Shown here: piece by piece, positions 1 through 7,681 of the stretch
Layout of the letters: each line of letters starts with the position of its first letter
Numbering within the stretch: the first letter of the stretch is position 1
Assembly (NCBI GenBank): GCA_963582345.1
Contig: CAUZSN010000037.1
Coordinates: 1 to 23,827 of the forward strand
Direction: 5' to 3'
Origin: CAUZSN01 sp963582345
GTDB taxonomy: Bacteria; Planctomycetota; Planctomycetia; Planctomycetales; Planctomycetaceae
Length of the DNA stretch: 23,827 nt
Translations under genes and position numbers: made by a program
Notes under the pieces: generated by a model
Databases searched by the model: none
What the model saw: the letters and a program-made list of their open reading frames with translations, nothing else
What the model was told of the DNA's origin: nothing

Positions 1-79
1 CATGTCATCTACGAAAGTAACTTATGGATCACGAGGATCAGCTTGTCGGCTGCTTCGAGCGAATTCATGGAGGATTCAA

Positions 80-298
80 ATGCGAAAAACTGCTTTGGCG
101 GGACTAGTCTTGGTAGCTGCAGCCATTCAAATTGGATGCATCGTTCCCATTTACTCATCCTCTCCTGATGAACGAACCCGTCAGTTGACTTACGTCTCGG
201 AAGGCCTACGACACATTCCGCGAATTTGGGAACGTGTTTGGTTCTTAGATCTGCCCGATTTGATGACTCCGTACAGGACACACGGAGGCGTAATTTAG
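80..298 (+). CDS. Small lipoprotein, 72 aa, planctomycete-type hypothetical
   Basis: The start is the ATG at 80, preceded by a good GGAGG-like ribosome binding site at about 69-73; the open frame continues upstream but without such a signal. The protein begins with a short positive stretch (MRK), a hydrophobic core, and a lipobox-like IQIGC with Cys20 as the likely lipidated residue. It should therefore be an envelope lipoprotein. The mature part is only about 52 residues, rich in charged and aromatic residues (ERVWFLDLPD) and ending in TPYRTHGGVI. I recall similar very short lipoproteins with this kind of ending in planctomycetes, but no function is known to me. It is followed by a 110-base gap and then pyrD on the same strand. 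Coding status is fairly secure because of the RBS, signal peptide and lipobox together. Confidence 0.72.
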   Translation: MRKTALAGLVLVAAAIQIGCIVPIYSSSPDERTRQLTYVSEGLRHIPRIWERVWFLDLPDLMTPYRTHGGVI

Positions 299-408
299 AT
301 TTACGATTCTTGAGCTGCGATTGTTTTTGCAGTGTGGAATCAAAAATCGAGGCTTGCAGATTCGTTGAACGTTGCTGAGCCTACCGAACGTCAGTAACAT
401 GGCGTGCC

Positions 409-1341
409 GTGGCATCGTCAAGACTCGGCATACAACTGAATCGTCTGAATCTCGCCAATCCCATACTGGTGGCGTCGGGAACGTTCGGCTATGCGCGTGA
501 GGCACAGGCATTCACTGACTTCGAACGAATTGGCGCGATTATTCCGAAAACGATTACCCCGCAGCCCCGGATGGGCAATCCGCCACCGCGTACGGTCGAG
601 ACAAGCTGCGGTATGCTGAATTCGATCGGCCTAGACAATGACGGACTAGAAGCGTTCATTTCGAAGCATCTGGATTATCTTCTGAACCTGCGGACGGCAA
701 TCATCGCGAATATTGCGGGTCGTAACGTAGATGAATTCGTTTACATGGCAGAGCGACTGAACCAGATTCCGCAACTGGCTGGTTTGGAACTGAACATCTC
801 GTGTCCCAATGTCAGTGGCGGAGTCGACTACGGAAGTAATCCCGATCTAACCGCTCAAGTTGTTCGAAAAGTTCGTGGTGCCTGCGATTTACCCGTAATC
901 GCAAAGTTGACGCCAAACGTCACCAACATCACTGAAATCGCGCAGGCGGCTGCCGAGTCCGGATCCGACGCCGTGTCACTCGTGAATACCTATCAGGGGA
1001 TGGCCATCGACTGGCATCGACGCAAACCTGTACTGGGCAACGTTCTTGGTGGTCTAAGTGGTCCGGCAATCAAGCCGATGGCCTTGTATGCCGTTTGGAA
1101 AGTCGCGCGGGATGTCGACACGCCGGTGATTGGCATCGGCGGAATCGCGTCGATCAACGACGTCATGGAGTTTCTTGTTGCGGGAGCGACTGCAGTTCAA
1201 GTAGGAACCGCGAACTTCTACAATCCCTCTCTAGCGAGTCGGTTGGTCGACCAATTGGAAGAAACTGTGGCACGTGAAAATGTTGCTCACGTGACTGATT
1301 TTGTGGGCACACTTAAACTTCCTAATGTGGCCCAATGCTGA
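409..1341 (+). CDS. pyrD: Dihydroorotate dehydrogenase, class 1 (PyrD)
   Basis: This enzyme oxidises dihydroorotate to orotate in pyrimidine synthesis, using FMN. The 310-residue TIM-barrel has the family landmarks: NPILVASGTFGY near the N terminus, the substrate-binding ETSCGMLNSIGL around 65-75, and the active-site loop NISCPNVSGG with Cys132 as the catalytic base expected for class 1 enzymes. It also has KLTPNV, and the FMN phosphate site IGIGGIAS plus QVGTANF near the C terminus. Length and the motif set fit the class 1B (NAD-linked) group. The partner PyrK subunit is not in this window, so the electron acceptor is undecided. The start is a GTG at 409, the first possible start after the in-frame stop at 394. 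trpS follows 61 bases later on the same strand. Confidence 0.93.
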   Translation: MASSRLGIQLNRLNLANPILVASGTFGYAREAQAFTDFERIGAIIPKTITPQPRMGNPPPRTVETSCGMLNSIGLDNDGLEAFISKHLDYLLNLRTAIIANIAGRNVDEFVYMAERLNQIPQLAGLELNISCPNVSGGVDYGSNPDLTAQVVRKVRGACDLPVIAKLTPNVTNITEIAQAAAESGSDAVSLVNTYQGMAIDWHRRKPVLGNVLGGLSGPAIKPMALYAVWKVARDVDTPVIGIGGIASINDVMEFLVAGATAVQVGTANFYNPSLASRLVDQLEETVARENVAHVTDFVGTLKLPNVAQC

Positions 1342-1402
1342 ATGTGGCCGTTCGGTCGGACGTTCCATTAGAGACAACGCGAAAGGAAATTCGAGAGAAT
1401 CA

Positions 1403-2377
1403 ATGCGAGTCCTATCCGGAATTCAGTGTACGGGTCGATTTCATTGGGGCAATTATTTCGGCGCAATTCAGCAATACATTGCGCTACAGGATAATGAGCA
1501 GGCATTTTACTTCATTGCTGACTTACACGCGTTGACCACCATTCGTGATCACAGACTGCTGCAACAGTACTCGCGCGACGCGGCCCTTGATTTACTCGCC
1601 TTGGGACTTGACCCAACCAAAGCCACACTGTTTCGGCAATCGGACATCCCAGAAGTGACCGAATTGACGTGGCTGTTGATGACCGTCACCAACTTAAGCT
1701 GGCTGGAAAAATGTCATGCCTATAAAGAAAAGAAGGCTAGGGGAGTTGCGGCAGATGCCGGTTTGTTTACCTATCCCGTGTTGATGGCAGCCGACATCCT
1801 ACTTTACGACAGTGAACTCGTCCCGGTAGGTATCGATCAAGTGCAGCACATCGAAATCACACGTGACATGGCACAGCGCCTTAATTCGATTTACGGAGAC
1901 GTTTTGACGTTGCCTCAATCTCGAGTGATGGAAGCGACGGCCAAAGTACCGGGGATCGATGGTAAAAAGATGTCCAAGAGTTACGGAAATATCATTGAAC
2001 TCTTCGCGACGCCAAAAAAGACTCGCAATAAAATTATGTCGATCAAAACTGATTCGATACCACTGGAAACTCCCAAAGACCCTGATTCGTGTCTGGTCTT
2101 CACGCTTTACCGCTTGTTCGCCACTCCCGAACAGCAAGCGGACCTAACTCAACGTTATCGCGCGGGTGGCATGGGCTACGGTGAAGCAAAGAAAATTCTA
2201 TACGAAACGGCGATGGAGCACTTCGCGGAAGCCCGGCAGCGCCGTGAAGATCTGGAAGCGCACCCGGACAGGCTGGAAGACATTCTGCAAACCGGAGCCC
2301 AGACGGCACGGGCAAAGGGCCAAGAAGTGCTGGATCGTGTGCGAACCGCCTGCGGTCTGTCCGCTCGGATGAAATAA
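1403..2377 (+). CDS. trpS: Tryptophan--tRNA ligase
   Basis: This cytoplasmic class I aminoacyl-tRNA synthetase charges tRNA-Trp. The protein is 324 residues, the usual size. It starts at the ATG at 1403 because the class I signature lies at the very N terminus (TGRFHWGNYFGA, with HWGN at 14-17 as the HIGH equivalent); the longer open frame from 1301 would overlap pyrD and add unrelated residues. The second ATP-binding motif is KMSKS at 189-193. Between them are the Trp-pocket segments VTNLSWLEKC and LMAADILLYD and the PVGIDQVQHIEITRD stretch typical of bacterial TrpRS. It lies downstream of pyrD and may share its transcript. No T-box or trp leader is visible upstream. Nothing in it looks broken. 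Confidence 0.96.
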   Translation: MRVLSGIQCTGRFHWGNYFGAIQQYIALQDNEQAFYFIADLHALTTIRDHRLLQQYSRDAALDLLALGLDPTKATLFRQSDIPEVTELTWLLMTVTNLSWLEKCHAYKEKKARGVAADAGLFTYPVLMAADILLYDSELVPVGIDQVQHIEITRDMAQRLNSIYGDVLTLPQSRVMEATAKVPGIDGKKMSKSYGNIIELFATPKKTRNKIMSIKTDSIPLETPKDPDSCLVFTLYRLFATPEQQADLTQRYRAGGMGYGEAKKILYETAMEHFAEARQRREDLEAHPDRLEDILQTGAQTARAKGQEVLDRVRTACGLSARMK

Positions 2378-2409
2378 TCTAAGTCAAGGCGATCACGGGG
2401 TATCGACTC

Positions 2410-3039
2410 ATGACCGCTCGTTCGTCCGAAGATTCTCGAGGTGCGACCCGCTCCGGCTCAGTCCGATTCCTGCAATGGCTGTTCTTGACCTCGGTTGTGA
2501 TGACCACTTTGACACTTTGCGCGGTTCACGCCCCCAGTCGGATCAAACTACTGGGCTTATTCGCGATTGCTTACGGACTGCTTGCTGGCTGGAACACCGG
2601 CCAGTTGGCACACATCACCGGAATCCACTCGCGTCGCATAGTGGCAATAGTTTCCTTTGCTGTCATCATTGCGGGGCAGGTGGGCATGGCAGTTGAATCG
2701 TACAGGTTGTATCACAGGTTTCATGCAGCGGAACTGCGGCGTCTGTATCAATCCGACCCGATGGCGTCTCTGATGAAACACATTCCGGTCCCGAAACAAC
2801 TAGGCGATCAAGCACAGTTGAAAACGACCCTCGAACAGAATCGTCAGGAACGAGACCGCAAGTTGGCGGTATTGATACGCCGAAAAACGAGTTTTTCGGC
2901 GTATTTGCGTAATCGTGTTTCGTCCCTACGTTTGTCACAACCGTGGGCAGTGTTGCTATGGGCGGTAGATATGGCACTGGCAAGCGCTGCCGGAACATTT
3001 TTTGCCGTACGAGTGGCGAACGGTAACATGCCCAAATAG
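2410..3039 (+). CDS. Hypothetical membrane protein, four predicted helices, 209 aa
   Basis: I do not recognise a family. The protein has a hydrophilic Ser/Arg-rich N terminus of about 18 residues, then hydrophobic segments at roughly 20-40, 46-64 and 78-97. A charged soluble stretch follows at about 100-172, rich in Arg, Lys and Gln (EQNRQERDRKLAVLIRRK) and probably helical, and a last membrane helix lies at about 175-200. It starts with ATG at 2410, 32 bases after the trpS stop, on the same strand. The charged segment between helices three and four suggests a small inner-membrane protein with a cytoplasmic domain. Its role is unknown. Confidence 0.6.
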   Translation: MTARSSEDSRGATRSGSVRFLQWLFLTSVVMTTLTLCAVHAPSRIKLLGLFAIAYGLLAGWNTGQLAHITGIHSRRIVAIVSFAVIIAGQVGMAVESYRLYHRFHAAELRRLYQSDPMASLMKHIPVPKQLGDQAQLKTTLEQNRQERDRKLAVLIRRKTSFSAYLRNRVSSLRLSQPWAVLLWAVDMALASAAGTFFAVRVANGNMPK

Positions 3040-3098
3040 ACGGTGACAGTTCATTTGGCTAAGCTGGACTAACGGCTTATCAGCTTCAATTTTTGTTG

Positions 3099-3118
3099 GT
3101 CGGCCTTTCTCGGCCGAC
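3099..3118. repeat. Inverted repeat (perfect 7-bp stem)
   Basis: GTCGGCC and GGCCGAC pair perfectly around a six-base loop. It lies in the 162-base gap between the membrane protein and acpS. There is no T-run after it on either strand, so it is not a standard intrinsic terminator. A second hairpin follows nine bases later. Confidence 0.6.
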
Positions 3119-3126
3119 TGGGAGTC

Positions 3127-3148
3127 TGGCGGCCTGGAAAGGCCACCA
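3127..3148. repeat. Inverted repeat (7 pairs with one mismatch)
   Basis: TGGCGGCC and GGCCACCA pair with one C-A mismatch around the loop TGGAAA. It is the second of two tandem GC-rich hairpins upstream of acpS. The cores of both use the same GGCC units, which suggests a small dispersed repeat or an RNA structure rather than chance. Confidence 0.5.
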
Positions 3149-3201
3149 ATAAGCAAACTGACAGCCCACAAAAATCATCTGATTGCAACAGGAGCCGTTT
3201 C

Positions 3202-3582
3202 GTGATCGTTGGGCTAGGAACAGATATCGTCGAAATTGTTCGAATCGGTCAAATGATCGAACGACACGGCGAGTTGTTTCTGAAGCGGGTCTATACTGAT
3301 GACGAAATTTGCTACTGTCAGCGCAGAAAGTCATCATACGAACATTTTGCGGGACGATGGGCCGCCAAAGAATCTGTCATGAAGACATTGGGCACTGGTT
3401 TCACTCGCAACGTTGGATGGCAAGACATCGAGGTCTGTTCGAACGAAAGCGGAAAACCAAAGGTTGTTATCCATGGTGGAGCACGTGAATTAGCAGAACG
3501 GCTGGGCATTGACGAGTTCCTGATCACAATTTCCCACTGTCGTGCGTATGCGACCGCAACCGCCATCGGCATTCGGCATTAA
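3202..3582 (+). CDS. acpS: Holo-[acyl-carrier-protein] synthase
   Basis: This enzyme transfers 4'-phosphopantetheine from CoA to acyl carrier protein. At 126 residues it is the normal AcpS length. It carries both signatures: GLGTDIVEI with the magnesium-binding Asp8, and FAGRWAAKESVMKTLGTG with the second metal ligand Glu57. The C-terminal ISHCRAYATATAIG matches the usual ISHxxxYAxAxAI ending. The start is GTG at 3202, just before the conserved N-terminal IVGLGTDIVEI, with AGGAG at 3190-3194 upstream. It is the last intact gene of the left plus-strand group. A broken PrpD-family remnant begins within about ten bases of its stop codon. Confidence 0.95.
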   Translation: MIVGLGTDIVEIVRIGQMIERHGELFLKRVYTDDEICYCQRRKSSYEHFAGRWAAKESVMKTLGTGFTRNVGWQDIEVCSNESGKPKVVIHGGARELAERLGIDEFLITISHCRAYATATAIGIRH

Positions 3583-3591
3583 CGAATGTCT

Positions 3592-4045
3592 TGAATTGCT
3601 ATTCCAAGCGGGTGAACTTTTCGAATGGAATGGCTGTGCATTCGTCAACGCGTCGTGCAACGGAGTGTTCGCGGCTCTGATGGCTGCCGAGGAGCTAACC
3701 AGGCCTTCCCCCATATTCGAAGGTGAAATGGGATTCTTCAAACAAGTCTCCGGCAAGTTTCAGATTCCCGTTCTGAGCAGCCCCGACCAGAACGAGAAGT
3801 TTATGATCAACAAAGCATCCATCAAGTTCTGACCGACAGAATATCATTCTCAGAACGTCATCCACGCGGCCCTGAAGCTACATCGCCAGATTGTCGACGC
3901 CTTGCAACTTGCTTCAATCGACATTCACTCGTTCGATGCAGTCGTACGACATCATTGACAAGGATCCAGAAAATTGGCGTCCTAAGACTCGAGAAACGGC
4001 CGATCACAGTTTGCCGTACTACATGGCAGTCGTGCGGATAGCGTA
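3592..4045 (+). pseudogene. MmgE/PrpD-family dehydratase remnant (internal fragment, nonsense plus frameshift)
   Basis: Translation of the plus strand after acpS gives pieces that read in order like the middle and C-terminal half of an MmgE/PrpD protein (2-methylcitrate dehydratase family). These are GELFEWNGCAFVNASCNGVF, then FEGEMGFFKQVSGKFQIP, then INKASIKF, PTEYHSQNVIHAALKL, and finally DPENWRPKTRETADHSLPYY. The first break is TGA at 3830-3832, where the family has Trp (KFWPTEYHSQ), so TGG became TGA and the frame itself continues. The second is one extra base near 3944-3947, after which the frame resumes as DIIDKDPENW. The N-terminal half of the family is absent and homology stops near 4036. 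About 150 of some 450 codons remain. This is a dead gene fragment; the family assignment rests on remembered motifs. Confidence 0.8.
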
Positions 4046-4219
4046 ATCGACGCTCAATCGCAGCGATGAATACTCGCCATGTGTTGACACCTGGAAGATC
4101 TGGAAAACATCGGCGATCTCTTTGACTAGTTTCTGTAAATCAAGGCGTTTCATAAATGACGGTGGATCAGCAGCACGAACCGCTAACCAAAGACTAACCG
4201 GATTGGGCAGCAGCATCAA
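4019..4219 (-). CDS. Possible small ORF coupled to nadE stop, 66 aa
   Basis: This open frame starts with an ATG overlapping the nadE stop codon (TGATG arrangement) and runs 66 codons. An internal ATG gives a shorter product, MKRLDLQKLVKEIADVFQ and onward, which looks protein-like. Its 3' end overlaps the end of the PrpD remnant on the other strand. I recognise no family. It may be a fragment of another decayed gene or simply non-coding. Low confidence. Confidence 0.2.
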   Translation of the reverse strand: MMLLPNPVSLWLAVRAADPPSFMKRLDLQKLVKEIADVFQIFQVSTHGEYSSLRLSVDYAIRTTAM

Positions 4220-5907
4220 ATCGTGTCGAACTTGGCGGCCAGTGGCATGCGGCGCCCGCTGCCGAAGGCTCGGCTGGAGAGTTTGATGCCGGGCGGCATT
4301 TGGCGACGTTTGAATTCGTTGCGGTCCAGGCAGTTAGCGACCCAACGGACGATTTCGGGCGGGTATTGCTGGCTTAAGCTGGCGAAGGACTCTTCGCGTT
4401 CGATTAGGCCTTCCAGGACGGCGTCCAGTATGGGGTAGTCGGGCAGGGTGTCTTGGTCAAATTGATCGGGGGCCAGTTCGGCGCTAGGAAGTTTGGTCAG
4501 GATGTTGTTGGGGATGATTTCGCAGCCCTCGCGGACTTCGTTCACGTAGCGAGAAACGGCGTAGACGTCTCGTTTAAAGACGTCGCACAAAACTGCAAAG
4601 CCGCCGGCCATGTCGCCATACAGGGTACAGTAGCCGATGGCTAGTTCGCTCTTGTTGCCAGTTGCCAGGGCCATCCAACCGTGGCGGTTGCTACGGATCA
4701 TTACCAGCGCTCCGCGGATGCGGGCTTGCAGGTTTTGATCGGCCACGCCGGCAGGTTGACTCGATAAATCCTGGCCGACGATCTCTCGAACCTCGTAGGC
4801 TTGATGGATTTCGTCGATAGAAATCAATTCGTAGTCAATATCCAAAATCTCTGCCAGTTGACGCGCGTCGTCGATGCTGTGCTGGCTGCTGTAGCGGCTG
4901 GGCATCAACAGGCCATGGACGTGCTCCGGCCCAACGGCCTGTGTAGCCACGTAGCAGGCCAGCGAACTATCGATGCCGCCCGACAATCCCAGGACGCAAT
5001 CCGTGAATCCGCACTTCCGCATGTAGTCATGCAGTCCCAACACTAGCGCGTCCAGCAGCCAGGTTGCTCGCGGTATCGACTGTGATGGGCTATCGATAGA
5101 ATAGACATCGCTCACCGATGGGTCCTGCGGCGAGTCACTAAGGTCAATGACCTGCAAATCACTTGCGAATCCGGCAAGCTGCGTGACTGTGTTGCCGTCA
5201 CCATCAACAAACAAGCTGTGTCCGTCGAATACCAGGTCGTCGTTGCCACCCACTTGATTCACGAACGCGAACGGAACTCTATGGTGCTGAACGTGGCGCA
5301 TCACAATTTCGCTGCGTCGGTTCGGCTTGTCGATCTCAAAGGGGCTGGCCGAAAGATTGATCAGCAACGTGGCCCCCGCAGAGATCAATGCAGCCACAGG
5401 ATCAGATTTATGTAATCGATCTTCGTGATAAAACGTATCCAGTTCGCCCCACCAAGCATCTTCGCAAATGTGGATTCCCAAGCGTCGTCCTTGAAAGTCG
5501 ATCGGTGCGACACAATCGGCCGGCCGAAAGTACCGCTGTTCGTCAAAGACGTCGTAGTTGGGCAGCAACGACTTATGAACCGTATGAATCAATCGGCCAG
5601 CCTGCAGCAGGCTGGCTGCATTGGCGATGCGTTCCGCTGGAACGCCGTGATGAGTGGGATGTCCGACGATGACTGCGATTCCAGGGTCGATGGACCCGGC
5701 CAACTGATCGACGGCAACGTCGCAGGCGTGGACGAATCCTTCACGCAGCAACAGGTCTTTCGGTGGATACCCGCTGATCAACAGCTCGGACGTGATCAGC
5801 AAATCGGCGCCTGCTTGTCGGGATTGCTCGGCCGCAGACCGCACCAATTCCACGTTGCCGGCCAAGTCGCCGACCGTTGGATTCAGTTGGGCCAGGGCAA
5901 TCTTCAT
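4216..5907 (-). CDS. nadE: Glutamine-dependent NAD+ synthetase
   Basis: This enzyme catalyses the last step of NAD synthesis, amidating nicotinate adenine dinucleotide with ammonia released from glutamine. The 563-residue protein has two domains. The N-terminal nitrilase-type glutaminase (about 1-260) shows the catalytic triad Glu41 (ITSELLISGYPPKD), Lys112 (HKSLLPNYDVFDE) and Cys148 (GIHICEDAW). The C-terminal synthetase (about 285-563) has the P-loop LGLSGGIDSS at 306-315, then RYSSQHSIDDA, NLQARIRG, ATGNKSELAIGYCTLYGDM and the PSAELAPDQFDQDTLPDY segment. Length and order are normal. The ATG start at 5907 overlaps by four bases the stop of a gamma-glutamyltransferase remnant. It is intact although both flanks carry broken genes. 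Confidence 0.96.
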   Translation of the reverse strand: MKIALAQLNPTVGDLAGNVELVRSAAEQSRQAGADLLITSELLISGYPPKDLLLREGFVHACDVAVDQLAGSIDPGIAVIVGHPTHHGVPAERIANAASLLQAGRLIHTVHKSLLPNYDVFDEQRYFRPADCVAPIDFQGRRLGIHICEDAWWGELDTFYHEDRLHKSDPVAALISAGATLLINLSASPFEIDKPNRRSEIVMRHVQHHRVPFAFVNQVGGNDDLVFDGHSLFVDGDGNTVTQLAGFASDLQVIDLSDSPQDPSVSDVYSIDSPSQSIPRATWLLDALVLGLHDYMRKCGFTDCVLGLSGGIDSSLACYVATQAVGPEHVHGLLMPSRYSSQHSIDDARQLAEILDIDYELISIDEIHQAYEVREIVGQDLSSQPAGVADQNLQARIRGALVMIRSNRHGWMALATGNKSELAIGYCTLYGDMAGGFAVLCDVFKRDVYAVSRYVNEVREGCEIIPNNILTKLPSAELAPDQFDQDTLPDYPILDAVLEGLIEREESFASLSQQYPPEIVRWVANCLDRNEFKRRQMPPGIKLSSRAFGSGRRMPLAAKFDTI

Positions 5908-6161
5908 GAAACCGTCTCAATATCTGGGGCGACTCGTGAACCAGCCAGTGCTGGAGCATCTAGAATCAGTTGAAATTGCGACGTTCTGCCCAGCCGGCTG
6001 GTCATCACCATACAACCACCAATGCCGCACGAATTAAGATTGACCAGAAACTGCACTACAGCATAGGTCACGACGGCATCGAAGGCATTCCCACCGGAAG
6101 CTAGCACTTTCGCAACTTCTTCAACCGCCAACGGCTGCGGAACGCAAATTATACCGGGCAT
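5904..6161 (-). pseudogene. Gamma-glutamyltransferase N-terminal remnant, 85 codons
   Basis: The 85-residue frame reads like the N-terminal part of gamma-glutamyltransferase: GIICVPQPLAVEEVAKVLAS, then GGNAFDAVVTYAVVQFLV and NSCGIGGCMVM. Intact enzymes have GGNAxDAAVA and CGIGGGGFM at these places and run to about 550 residues, with the catalytic Thr far downstream. Here the frame stops after about 85 codons, and its TGA overlaps the nadE ATG. The autoprocessing site and catalytic residues are all missing. It is therefore either a dead fragment or a residual leader peptide coupled to nadE. The deletion junction appears to lie at the nadE start codon. Family assignment is from motifs I recognise, without a search. 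Confidence 0.72.
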
Positions 6162-6448
6162 TATCGTGTCTCGCGTATTTTGAAATTGGAAACATCCATT
6201 ACTAACCGCGTCCCATCGTCATTCATCGTCCATCCATAATCAAATACACAGATCACACATTCAAACGACGCAAATTTAGGAATTAAGTAATTTAGTATGT
6301 CCTGTACCAACCAGGGCAGCAACGATCCCGTGGTAACATTCTGTGTGGCTGGTACGAATGCGGCTCCAGTGTTACGATCTCCCTCAAATCAGTCTCGCAA
6401 CCTCGCCAAAAGCCCCCCGTCAGCTGAATCGGCCACCCAAAATCCGAT

Positions 6449-7534
6449 ATGAACACAACGGACCTACGCCGATTCTTTCCATCGCTACTTGTACTCTTAG
6501 CCCTGACGACAGTCGGATGTAACACAGAAACAGGTGGCATTAGTGGAAGACGCAAGTTCGTTAGCATGGGCACAGCGCCGATTGGTGGAACCTTCCCAGT
6601 AGTAGGCGGCGCGATGGCGGAAGTCTTGAACGAGTTCCGCGGCCAGAACAATTGGAAAGTGCAAATCAAAGGCTCGAAGGGAAGCCAGGAAAACATTCGC
6701 CGTCTGGCCAGAGGGCAATTCGAGCTAGGAATGTCGAATTCGGCAATCAGCTACTTCGCGTATGGTGGCGAATCAAGTTGGCACAACGAACGTAAGTACG
6801 AAGTACAGGCGATCTGCACGCTGGCCCCACTGGTGGCGCAGTTCATCACCAAGACGAATTCGGGTATTCACAACATTTCCGACCTGAAAGGCGAACGCGT
6901 AGTAATCGGGCCAGCCGGTGCTGGATTTGAAATGTTCGCCCGGCCGATCCTAGAAGAGCACGGCGTAGCGTGGGATAGCTTCACGGCACTGTTCCAACCT
7001 CAAGGCGTAGCGGTGGATCTGCTCGCCGACGGCCAAGCAGACGCTATCTTTCTGGGAGGTGCAGTTCCACACCCCATGGTTAGCCGAGTAATGACTACAT
7101 GCGACGTTCGATTCCTCCCGTATGACACTGCGGCATGCAAATCATTAATCAAGAAATACCCTTTCTACCAAGTCTTTACGATTCCCGTGAAACTGCGAGG
7201 GAAACAAACCTATCCCGGAATGACCGAACCGTACGCAGCGATGAATGTCGGATCAATGCAATTGATCACATATAAGGACACGGACGAGGAGTTAGTCTAC
7301 CAAGTGACGAAGACGCTTTATGAAGCCGAAAATGATCCGGATCCCGACGACTACGAAGAGGCACCTCGCAAAGCATTCTCGCGAAAGCATCCGGTCGGCA
7401 AAGCGTTAAACTCCAAGAACGCCGCGCGTTTTACAGGCATTCCATTTCACCATGGCGCGATTCGTTTTTACCAGACACGTCCGAAAATCCGTAATGGCAT
7501 GTGGAACCCCCCATTGGGGAAACCTGAGAAATAA
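6449..7534 (+). CDS. TAXI-family TRAP transporter solute-binding lipoprotein
   Basis: This is the extracytoplasmic receptor that captures the substrate and hands it to a TRAP permease. It has 361 residues. The N terminus is a lipoprotein signal with basic residues (LRRFF), a hydrophobic core and the lipobox LTTVGC, giving lipid-modified Cys24. The mature part matches the TAXI group: SMGTAPIGGTFPVVGGAMAE at about 39-58, KGSKGSQENIRRLARGQFEL, and IGPAGAGFEMFARPIL followed by LFQPQGVAVDLLADGQADA and LGGAVPHP. Start ATG at 6449. The fused TRAP permease begins 147 bases downstream on the same strand, so the two form a transporter. The substrate cannot be told from sequence; characterised TAXI proteins bind glutamate or other organic acids. 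Confidence 0.9.
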   Translation: MNTTDLRRFFPSLLVLLALTTVGCNTETGGISGRRKFVSMGTAPIGGTFPVVGGAMAEVLNEFRGQNNWKVQIKGSKGSQENIRRLARGQFELGMSNSAISYFAYGGESSWHNERKYEVQAICTLAPLVAQFITKTNSGIHNISDLKGERVVIGPAGAGFEMFARPILEEHGVAWDSFTALFQPQGVAVDLLADGQADAIFLGGAVPHPMVSRVMTTCDVRFLPYDTAACKSLIKKYPFYQVFTIPVKLRGKQTYPGMTEPYAAMNVGSMQLITYKDTDEELVYQVTKTLYEAENDPDPDDYEEAPRKAFSRKHPVGKALNSKNAARFTGIPFHHGAIRFYQTRPKIRNGMWNPPLGKPEK

Positions 7535-7681
7535 TGAATGACTAACCGATAGATGAATGTCGAAATAACGAAACCTTGAGGATTTTTTTTCGTGGTCAGG
7601 CCTGCCTTTGTTATTTGTACTTTTGGCTTCCTTCGGCACTAGTCTTTAGATATTCGTCATTCTCCGTTGGAGTCCTCGTGC

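Noticed and set aside
3830..3832. UGA read as tryptophan (recoding) in the PrpD-family fragment
   Set aside because: The same fragment also has a frameshift and lacks half of the gene, and the other genes in the window use UGA as stop (nadE and DUF3311 end in TGA). Simple gene decay explains it.
3940..3950. Programmed frameshift in the PrpD-family fragment
   Set aside because: No slippery sequence or stimulating structure is evident, and an upstream stop already ends the frame.
5425..5973. Long plus-strand frame of 182 codons
   Set aside because: It is antisense to nadE, whose protein has all catalytic motifs; no family resemblance on the plus strand.
7574..7590. Terminator after the TAXI receptor gene (run of eight T)
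   Set aside because: The preceding CCTTGAGG palindrome has too short a stem and loop to form a terminator hairpin.
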